NCBI GenBank assembly: GCA_003281685.1
Contig: QCBH01000001.1
Span: forward strand, 1 to 64,000
Source: Prochlorococcus sp. AG-347-E23
GTDB taxonomy: Bacteria > Cyanobacteriota > Cyanobacteriia > PCC-6307 > Cyanobiaceae
DNA: 64,000 nt
Reading direction: 5' to 3'
Part shown: in pieces, positions 56,830 through 64,000 of the stretch
Numbering within the stretch: the first letter of the stretch is position 1
How the letters are laid out: every line of letters begins with the position of its first letter
Program-made: the position numbers and the translations under genes
The notes under the pieces: model-generated
Seen by the model: only the letters and a program-made list of their open reading frames with translations
Databases searched by the model: none
What the model was told of the DNA's origin: nothing

Positions 56830-57564
56830 CTATATCTTATCAACAATATTAATGCTCTTTGTGAAAGTAATCATTCCTTCGGGATGAGCTATGATTCCTG
56901 ACCATATTTGTATCCCTGGTTTTGAAGGGGCTCTTGTTATTTTAAAAATCCCTCCAGACGCCAATGGCTCCAATAATATTTCTTGTTCAAACAATGAATT
57001 AACTTGATGAGGTTTTATAGCTCCAGCAATAATTACTTCTTCAAGAGGCTTATTTAGAATTATATCGATATCGTATTTTGAACCAGTAAGAACTCTATCA
57101 GGTATTTTAAAACTAATATCTATTTTTTTATTATCGTTTCTTATTGTGGTGAATAAATTTTTGATAATCCCTTCATCTATTTTCCCATTTACGATTGAAA
57201 ATAAATAATCAAATTTGGATTCAAGTATATAGATTTCTCCATTAACTATTTTTTCCCCAGAAACTTTTATTCGTAAAATATCCTCATCTGGAATATCAGA
57301 TTTTAATCTTTTGATCTTCCATTTGCTGTTAGGGAAATCATTAATAATCTTTGAAAATTGTTTTGGTATATTTTGGCTTTCTACATTTCTAAAATTTTTT
57401 TTAATGAATTCTAAATCTCTTGCATTTAAGGAGTTTTCTAGATTTCTTATAAAATTAACTTTCAAAGTTTGCGTTGTTGCTGAACAGGGAATAATAAGAT
57501 AAACAAATAAGTAGAGAAGAAATCTTATATTTTTGAATAAGTTTAAATTAAACATATTAATCAT
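56830..57564 (-). CDS. Conserved hypothetical protein with signal-peptide-like N-terminus
   Basis: Intact 244-aa ORF between pgk and murG; N-terminal hydrophobic stretch. Confidence 0.75.
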   Translation of the reverse strand: MINMFNLNLFKNIRFLLYLFVYLIIPCSATTQTLKVNFIRNLENSLNARDLEFIKKNFRNVESQNIPKQFSKIINDFPNSKWKIKRLKSDIPDEDILRIKVSGEKIVNGEIYILESKFDYLFSIVNGKIDEGIIKNLFTTIRNDNKKIDISFKIPDRVLTGSKYDIDIILNKPLEEVIIAGAIKPHQVNSLFEQEILLEPLASGGIFKITRAPSKPGIQIWSGIIAHPEGMITFTKSINIVDKI

Positions 57565-57595
57565 TGGTTATTTTATTCTACTATTTTAGGTTTTT

Positions 57596-58687
57596 ATGTC
57601 TAAAAAAAATAATTTATTAGTTGCAGCCAGTGGGACAGGGGGGCATATTTTCCCAGCCTTAGCAGTTTCTAAAGAGGTGGAAGATGAATGGAATATTCAT
57701 TGGTTGGGTGTTAGTCAAAGACTTGATGCAAATTTTATTCCTAAAAAATATAATTTGAGGAATTTGAATATAAAGACACCAAGAAAAAATATTTTTTTGT
57801 TTTATCAATATATAGAAATTTTAATGTCAACTTTTCAAATAATTAGGATCTTAAAAGAAAAAAAAATTAACTTAGTTTTTACTACTGGCGGTTATGTATC
57901 AGCACCTACTATTGTTGCTTCAAAACTTCTCAGGATACCTATCATTATTCATGAATCAAATGTAATTCCAGGAATGGTCACGAAATATTTTGGTTTTTTA
58001 TGTAACTATGTTCTTTTAGGATTTAAAGAAACAAATGCTTATTTAAAAAATTGTAAAACTATTTTCACTGGAACACCTTTAAGAGAGCAATTCTATAAAT
58101 TTAATTTTTTGCCAGAATGGGTTCCAAAAGGAAATGGACCGCTTTTGATTGTTATGGGAGGTAGTCAAGGAGCAAAAGCTATAAATCAAATTCTTTATGA
58201 ATCTCTAGAATTTTTAATAAAAAAACAGTTTCGGATAGTTCATATTGTTGGCGAATCTAATCAACTACCTTTTCATGTAAAAAACTCCAAAAATTATATT
58301 CAAAAGAAATTTACTAATGAAATAGCAGCTTTAATTCAAAACTGTGATCTTGTAATATCGAGATCTGGTTCAGGAATAATCAATGAACTAATGGAAGCTG
58401 AAAAACCTTCTATTTTAATTCCATATCCAGATTCTAAATATAATCATCAGGAGAAAAATGCCATGATTCTTGCTGAAAGTGGAGGCTCAGTTTTAATCAA
58501 TCAGAATAAAATGTCTAAAGAAGTTTTCGAAGAAACTCTAGAAAGAATTTTTAATATAAAATCAAAAAAGGGAAAAAATCATTATGAAATATTAGATCTC
58601 ATGAAGAAGAACATGGAAAATAATAATAAAATTAAATCTAAAAATGAGATTAAAAAGTATATTAATTATTTTTTAAAGGAATTCTGA
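57596..58687 (+). CDS. murG: UDP-GlcNAc:MurNAc-pentapeptide-PP-undecaprenol GlcNAc transferase
   Basis: [57 protein letters not shown]. Confidence 0.95.
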   Translation: MSKKNNLLVAASGTGGHIFPALAVSKEVEDEWNIHWLGVSQRLDANFIPKKYNLRNLNIKTPRKNIFLFYQYIEILMSTFQIIRILKEKKINLVFTTGGYVSAPTIVASKLLRIPIIIHESNVIPGMVTKYFGFLCNYVLLGFKETNAYLKNCKTIFTGTPLREQFYKFNFLPEWVPKGNGPLLIVMGGSQGAKAINQILYESLEFLIKKQFRIVHIVGESNQLPFHVKNSKNYIQKKFTNEIAALIQNCDLVISRSGSGIINELMEAEKPSILIPYPDSKYNHQEKNAMILAESGGSVLINQNKMSKEVFEETLERIFNIKSKKGKNHYEILDLMKKNMENNNKIKSKNEIKKYINYFLKEF

Positions 58688-59787
58688 ATTTCTTTACATA
58701 AAAGAGTGTTATTCTTTTTATTCTGCAGACTTATTCTTGCCCACTTTTCGTCAAGAAATCTAAATGAAGTGCATTCTCTAAGCAATATTCCCTTATTTTC
58801 TAAGTATTTTATATTTGGCGACAAGGATGTTTCACTTTCTATTAAAAAAAAGTTGGTTGAAGAGTTATGAATTTTAAGGTTCTCTATTTTTAATAATTTT
58901 TCAAATACTCTCTTTTTTTCAATATTTATCCAGCTGTGAATCTGTTTTGTCCACTGTTCATAGAATTTCTTATTACTAAGTAGATCAATTCCTGCTTTAA
59001 TAGCAAATGAATTTAAAGGCCAAGGATCTCTATTTATTTCCCATTGTTTAAGTTTTTTCGATGAGCCAATAACGTAACCTAATCTAAGACCAGGAATATT
59101 GAAGATTTTGGTCAAGCTTCTCAAGACTAATAAATTATCAAATCTTTTGGTTAATGGTATTAAAGATTCTTTGTCTCCATTAGGTGTTATCGATAAGAAA
59201 GCTTCATCGCAGATAACTAATTTATATTTTTTCACAACTTCCTCCAATGAATTCTTTTCCCATAATTGGCCGGTAGGGTTATGTGGATTTGTTATCCAAA
59301 TAACATCACCTTTTGGATGAAGCGGAAATGATTGAGGAAAAATATCATTCCAGCTTTTTGGTAATTCACAATGTATAAAATTGCTGTTCCAACAATTTAA
59401 AGATCTTTCATAATCAACAAATGATGGAGAAGGAATACAACTTATTCCGAATTTGGATGCTTCATAACCTGCCCAGGTTATTAGTTCAGAAGCTCCATTT
59501 CCAGGCAATATATTGTCTGGATTTATCCCATGAAATTTGCCGATTATTTCTTTCAGATCACTCAAGTTTCTTTCTGGGTAATATCTAAAGCCAAGATTCT
59601 TAATTTCAGCATTTATTGAATCTATTAGTATTTGAGGGGGATCAAAGGGTACTAATGATGCACTTGCATCAATGATTTCGGAGGGTAATAAATTTAATTT
59701 TTTCGCAGTTGCATATACATTTCCACCGTGCTTCAAGTTTGATCCTTGCATGGCTAACGTTGAGTAATCATGAGGTTCATTATTCAT
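58666..59787 (-). CDS. Class I/II aminotransferase, likely L-threonine-O-3-phosphate decarboxylase (CobD/CobC-type)
   Basis: LKHGGNVYATAKKL...IIDASASLVPFDPP; NPHNPTGQLW; LRSLTKIFNIPGLRLGYVIGS. Confidence 0.82.
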   Translation of the reverse strand: MNNEPHDYSTLAMQGSNLKHGGNVYATAKKLNLLPSEIIDASASLVPFDPPQILIDSINAEIKNLGFRYYPERNLSDLKEIIGKFHGINPDNILPGNGASELITWAGYEASKFGISCIPSPSFVDYERSLNCWNSNFIHCELPKSWNDIFPQSFPLHPKGDVIWITNPHNPTGQLWEKNSLEEVVKKYKLVICDEAFLSITPNGDKESLIPLTKRFDNLLVLRSLTKIFNIPGLRLGYVIGSSKKLKQWEINRDPWPLNSFAIKAGIDLLSNKKFYEQWTKQIHSWINIEKKRVFEKLLKIENLKIHNSSTNFFLIESETSLSPNIKYLENKGILLRECTSFRFLDEKWARISLQNKKNNTLLCKEIQNSFKK

Positions 59788-59796
59788 TCTCTAATT

Positions 59797-60966
59797 TTAT
59801 TCAACCCATTTTAAATCTGATCCAATTGCATCTTTTATACTAGATAATTGATGGTTATTGAGTTGCTTTATAATTCCCTCAAGTATATTTGGTACTAATT
59901 GTGGCCCCTTATATATCCATCCTGTATAAAGTTGAATTAATGATGCTCCAGAACATATTCTTTCCCAAGCTGACTCAGGACTATCTATTCCACCAACGCC
60001 AATTAAAATAATTTTTTTATCAATATTATGTATATGTTTTATTATTTGATTTGCTTTTTTTTGGAGAGGCCTTCCACTTAATCCGCCATTTTCTTGTGAG
60101 AGTAATAATCCAGTTTGCCTGATCTTTCTATTTTCAAGACCTAATCTATCAATGCTGGTGTTTGTAGCAATTATTCCATCAATGTTTTCCTCGATTATTA
60201 ATTGGCAAATATCTTCAATATCTTTAAGGCCTAAATCTGGCGCAATTTTTACAAATAATGGTGGACAATTAGGTAAGTTTTTAATTTCTCTAAGAAGTTC
60301 TTTTAGAAGAATTGGATCTTGTAATTTTCTTAGTCCTTCAGTATTTGGAGAACTAACGTTTATTGCTGCGTAATCACAATATGGAATTAATAATTTTAGA
60401 GAAGTTAAATAATCATCTTTTGCTTGAGATAAATTTGTAATTTTTGACTTCCCGAAATTTATTCCTAAACAAATATTCTCCCTGTTTTTTTTAAACTCAA
60501 TACCTTGTTCAAGAAAGTTTTTAACTAAATTTTCAGCACCATTATTATTAAAACCCATTCTATTTAATGCCGCCTCTTCTTCTGCTAATCTAAACAACCT
60601 TGGTTTGGGATTACCTTCTTGAGCAAAATTAGTTACTGTACCAAGTTCAGCAAATCCAAAGCCAAAATTTTTCCATATGTTTGCAGCATCTCCATTTTTG
60701 TCAAAACCCGCAGCTAAACCAATTGGATTACAAAAATTTATTCCACATATTTTCTGAGTTAACCTTTGGTCAGTTATAGAAAATTCTTCATTTAGATTTT
60801 TTAGGATATGTGAAACTAATGGCCAATTATATTTTCTTGAACTGAATGATAGAAGGTTAATAGATAAATTAGTTAAATATTCTGCATCGATTCCGGAGTC
60901 TTTTTTTAGTATAGGAGTAACCAAGTTTTTATAAAGATTTTTAAATATCCCCTTTTGTTCATTCAT
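59797..60966 (-). CDS. pyrD: Dihydroorotate dehydrogenase (quinone)
   Basis: GLAAGFDKNGDAANIWKNFGFGFAELGTVT, NRMGFNNNGA, INVSSPNTEGLR, GVGGIDSPESAWERI. Confidence 0.96.
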   Translation of the reverse strand: MNEQKGIFKNLYKNLVTPILKKDSGIDAEYLTNLSINLLSFSSRKYNWPLVSHILKNLNEEFSITDQRLTQKICGINFCNPIGLAAGFDKNGDAANIWKNFGFGFAELGTVTNFAQEGNPKPRLFRLAEEEAALNRMGFNNNGAENLVKNFLEQGIEFKKNRENICLGINFGKSKITNLSQAKDDYLTSLKLLIPYCDYAAINVSSPNTEGLRKLQDPILLKELLREIKNLPNCPPLFVKIAPDLGLKDIEDICQLIIEENIDGIIATNTSIDRLGLENRKIRQTGLLLSQENGGLSGRPLQKKANQIIKHIHNIDKKIILIGVGGIDSPESAWERICSGASLIQLYTGWIYKGPQLVPNILEGIIKQLNNHQLSSIKDAIGSDLKWVE

Positions 60967-61691
60967 AAAAAATCAGGATTCTTTTTTTCTATTATCCAAT
61001 ATTTTTCACCTTTAGGAATCAATATCCAATTACGCCATTCAAAAGGTGAATATTGTTTTATCTTTAAGTGGTTTTCTTCCCCTAATAATTTAGTTATTTC
61101 TGGTGAACTTAACAAGTATTTTTTTTCTGCAAATTTTTGAATTAATTCATTTCTTGAAAATAATTCCTGAATTTGTGTAGGTGCACTTCTCTCAAAAAAT
61201 TCTAATGAAGATTCAGACTCTTTTGAGTTAGTTTTAAGAGATATACCTTTGCTATAGTTGGTCGCGATTTTATCTACCCTATCATTTTGTTTGTCACCGC
61301 TATGGCCTTTAACATATTCCATTTCAAGACCATTAATTCTTAATTGATCAATTTTTTGCCATAAATCAAGATTTTGAACCGATTTTCCTGAGCTTGTTTT
61401 CCATCCATTTCTTTTCCAATTAATAATCCATTTTGTATACCCTTCTATGACATATTTACTATCAGTTCTTAATTTAAAGTTTTCTTTTAATTTATAGGTT
61501 TTTAATTTCTCAAGTGTTTTTATGGCAGCAGTGAGTTCCATTCTATTATTAGTAGTATTTTGTTCGGAACCACCTATTTCTAGTTCACTTTTGTCGTCAA
61601 AAATTATTAGACCACCCCAACCACCTGGACCGGGATTACCACTGCAGGCTCCGTCTGTTGCAGCTTCAATTGCAATACTATCAATATTCAT
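60963..61691 (-). CDS. rnhA: Ribonuclease HI with C-terminal extension
   Basis: ATDGACSGNPGPGGWGG, TNNRMELTAAI, RTDSKYVIEGYTKWI, VKGHSGDKQNDRVD. Confidence 0.95.
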   Translation of the reverse strand: MNIDSIAIEAATDGACSGNPGPGGWGGLIIFDDKSELEIGGSEQNTTNNRMELTAAIKTLEKLKTYKLKENFKLRTDSKYVIEGYTKWIINWKRNGWKTSSGKSVQNLDLWQKIDQLRINGLEMEYVKGHSGDKQNDRVDKIATNYSKGISLKTNSKESESSLEFFERSAPTQIQELFSRNELIQKFAEKKYLLSSPEITKLLGEENHLKIKQYSPFEWRNWILIPKGEKYWIIEKKNPDFL

Positions 61692-61693
61692 AA

Positions 61694-61730
61694 TTTTTGA
61701 AGCCGATATACAGTCTATCGGCTTAAAAAA
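61694..61730. other. Strong inverted repeat (hairpin) in the rplL-rnhA spacer
   Basis: Perfect 9-bp arms AAGCCGATA (61700-61708) / TATCGGCTT (61716-61724), 7-nt loop; flanking T5/A5 can extend the stem after one mismatch. Confidence 0.7.
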
Positions 61731-61738
61731 ATATTCTC

Positions 61739-62134
61739 TTACTTAAGTGTAACTTTACCGCCAGCTTCTTCAATCTCTTTCTTTAAAGATTCAGCATCTG
61801 CTTTAGCAATTCCTTCTTTTACTGTTTTTGGTGCAGATTCAACAAGTGCTTTTGCATCGCCAAGACCTAGACCAGTTGCATTTCTTACAACCTTAAGTAC
61901 TTTGATTTTTGCAGCTGCATCAAAGCTTTCGAGAACTACATCAAATTCAGTTTTTTCTTCAGCAGCGCCACCATCTGCGTCACCGCCAGCTGCTCCTGGA
62001 GCTGCCATCACTACACCTGCAGAAGCTGCAGCAGATACACCAAAAGCCTCTTCAATTTGCTTTACAAGCTCAGATGCTTCTAAAAGTGATAGAGATTTTA
62101 ATGATTCAAGAATTTCTTCAGTTTTTGCGGACAT
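61739..62134 (-). CDS. rplL: 50S ribosomal protein L7/L12
   Basis: [51 protein letters not shown]. Confidence 0.98.
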
Positions 62135-62162
62135 TTTCTTAAAAGTTGATTAGGGTTTGAAT

Positions 62163-62690
62163 TTAAGATTCTGATTTTTCAGAATGTTGTTTAAGTGATC
62201 TAGCAAGTCCAGAAGGCACTTCATTAATAGAGATGGCAATTTTTGTTGCTACGCCATTTAGAGCGCCAGCAATTTTGGCCATTAATACTTCTTTAGATGG
62301 AAGACTTGCAATTTCTTTTATTTCAGAATCGCTAAGAAGTCTACCTTCAAATAAAGCTCCTTTGGTTTCGGATTTTTTGGTGTCTTTTTGAAAAGATTGG
62401 ATAGCTTTTACTGCACCACCAACATCTTCTTTAATTAAGACAAAAGCATTTGTTCCGGACAGTAAAGATTCGAGATCGTTCCAATTACTATCTCCATCAA
62501 TAGCTTTACGCATTAATGAATTTTTAGTAACTTTGCAGATGCCGTTAGTTGTTTGCAATCTAGATCGCAAATCTGACATCTCTTTGATAGTTAAACCTTT
62601 ATAGTCAAGAACTACAGCCATTTCCGAATCGCTTAAAAGAGATTTAATCTCAGAAACGATTTGTTGCTTATTCTCTAGTGTTCGGCCCAT
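62163..62690 (-). CDS. rplJ: 50S ribosomal protein L10
   Basis: [45 protein letters not shown]. Confidence 0.97.
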   Translation of the reverse strand: MGRTLENKQQIVSEIKSLLSDSEMAVVLDYKGLTIKEMSDLRSRLQTTNGICKVTKNSLMRKAIDGDSNWNDLESLLSGTNAFVLIKEDVGGAVKAIQSFQKDTKKSETKGALFEGRLLSDSEIKEIASLPSKEVLMAKIAGALNGVATKIAISINEVPSGLARSLKQHSEKSES

Positions 62691-62699
62691 TGATGTTTT

Positions 62700-62880
62700 T
62701 TGGATCGTAATTTAGGGAGAGCAGGAAATGCGGCAAAGTTCTTTTAAAGAGGCCGCTTTTATTAGATCCAAAAAGAAATAATTTAAGACGAGTCCTCGGT
62801 AGGAATTAAAAATTTAGAAGAACTAAATCAACCTACTTTCTTTGGCCGTATTATTGCACTTTAAATTATACTACAAAGCG
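62700..62880 (-). ncRNA. Candidate ribosomal L10 leader / attenuator between rplA and rplJ
   Basis: 190-nt spacer in a tightly packed genome, GC-rich complementary segments GCGGC...GCCGC just upstream of rplJ and a CCGAGGAC segment; position is where L10 leaders occur. Confidence 0.55.
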
Positions 62881-63588
62881 TTAACCTTCAGGTTGGTAAT
62901 CTTGTACGGCATTTATGTCTAATTGAACTGAAGGCCCCATTGTTGAAGTTACATAAAAAGTTTTCCAATACTTTCCTTTAGCTCCACTTGGTTTATTTTT
63001 ATCAATTGATTCTTGTAAGGTTTTTAAGTTGTCTAATAGCGCCTCTTTTGTGAAACTTGCTTTTCCAAAGCGGACATGAACGATTCCAGCCTTATCTGCT
63101 CTAAATTCGAGCTTACCAGCTTTGAATTCTTTTATTGCATTAGCAATGTCATTAGTTACTGTCCCAGCTTTAGGATTAGGCATTAAACCTCTAGGTCCTA
63201 AAACTCTCCCTAATTTTGCAACCTTTGGCATCATATCTGGAGTTGCAATAAGTAGATCAAACTCCATATTTCCTTTGTTGATGCTTTCCACAAGATCTTC
63301 TTCGCCAAATAAATCTGCGCCAGCAACCTTAGCTTTCGATACATTCTCACCGCTTGTAATTACTGCAATTTTGATGCTTTGGCCAGTACCATGTGGTAAT
63401 GCTACAGTGGTCCTTAATTGTTGATCAGTATATTTTGGATCAATACCTAAACGTATATGTGCTTCAATAGTTTCATCAAATTTTGCATTAGCATTTTCCT
63501 TGATAATACTAAGAGCTTCAAGTGGGGCGTAAATGCGATCTTCTATCTTTGTTGATAGAGCCGCCATTCTTTTAGATAGTTTTTTCAT
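62881..63588 (-). CDS. rplA: 50S ribosomal protein L1
   Basis: [30 protein letters not shown]. Confidence 0.98.
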   Translation of the reverse strand: MKKLSKRMAALSTKIEDRIYAPLEALSIIKENANAKFDETIEAHIRLGIDPKYTDQQLRTTVALPHGTGQSIKIAVITSGENVSKAKVAGADLFGEEDLVESINKGNMEFDLLIATPDMMPKVAKLGRVLGPRGLMPNPKAGTVTNDIANAIKEFKAGKLEFRADKAGIVHVRFGKASFTKEALLDNLKTLQESIDKNKPSGAKGKYWKTFYVTSTMGPSVQLDINAVQDYQPEG

Positions 63589-63654
63589 AATAATATTGGG
63601 TGCAAACGGTTATTAACTAACCTCCCCTAAATAGTGAGAAATTTTGTATTGAAC

Positions 63655-64000
63655 TCAATCAGTGATAGAGACGCCCATATTACGAGCTGTACCCTCAATT
63701 ACTTTCATTGCTGACTCAACACTAGAACAGTTTAGATCAGGGAGCTTAGTTTTGGCTATTTCCTCTAATTGAGCTTTACTTATATTTCCAACAGAGCCTT
63801 TTGCGGATTCACCTGAACCTTTCTCTATACCAGCTGCTTTTGTTATTAAGACGGCAGCAGGAGGTGTTTTTGTGATAAAAGTAAAGCTTCTATCTTCAAA
63901 AACAGAAATCTCGACTGGAATTACAAAACCTGCTTTATCTTGTGTCCTTGCGTTGTATTCTTTGCAAAATGCCATGATATTGACACCATGTTGTCCTAAA
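63655..64000 (-). CDS. rplK: 50S ribosomal protein L11, 5' end beyond window
   Basis: Frame stays open past the track Met to the edge (..[51 protein letters not shown]). Confidence 0.97.
   Translation of the reverse strand, partial: LGQHGVNIMAFCKEYNARTQDKAGFVIPVEISVFEDRSFTFITKTPPAAVLITKAAGIEKGSGESAKGSVGNISKAQLEEIAKTKLPDLNCSSVESAMKVIEGTARNMGVSITD

Noticed and set aside
61902-62153. Two plus-strand ORFs (83 and 77 aa) antisense to rplL
   Set aside because: Low-complexity translations that mirror the Ala/Glu-rich rplL codons; typical shadow ORFs.

Overview
The window reads as an AT-rich, very compact chromosomal segment from a marine picocyanobacterium. It is most likely a high-light Prochlorococcus, judged from gene content, gene order and protein sequences recognised by eye; no search was run. 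It is almost entirely core housekeeping and photosynthesis-related genes: fatty-acid/phospholipid synthesis (plsX-fabH-fabD-plsC), carotenoid synthesis (crtB, crtP/pds), NDH-1 genes (ndhM, ndhF, ndhD, ndhE-G-I-A, ndhH), rbcR, gltA, trpB, cysC, purE, chlM, the phylloquinone cluster (menI/menE/menC/menA/menF), gshB-grxC, prfB, argS, nadC, mnmE, spoT, an orphan fused ABC ATPase, rluD, rbgA, pgk, murG, a cobD-like gene, pyrD, rnhA, and the rplK-rplA-rplJ-rplL cluster. plsX is cut by the left edge and rplK by the right edge. I saw no CRISPR array, prophage, transposon, rRNA or tRNA, and no convincing undescribed multi-gene system. The items most worth a second look are: (1) a C10 tract that frameshifts the 3' end of plsC; (2) a CUU-UGA-C programmed +1 frameshift site in prfB missed by the ORF track; (3) overlapping dyads between rbcR and nnrU-ndhF-ndhD; (4) a long hairpin between rplL and rnhA; (5) the L10-leader region; (6) scpA lacking a normal start codon; (7) a 38-nt antisense overlap between a small LuxR regulator and a 62-aa ORF.
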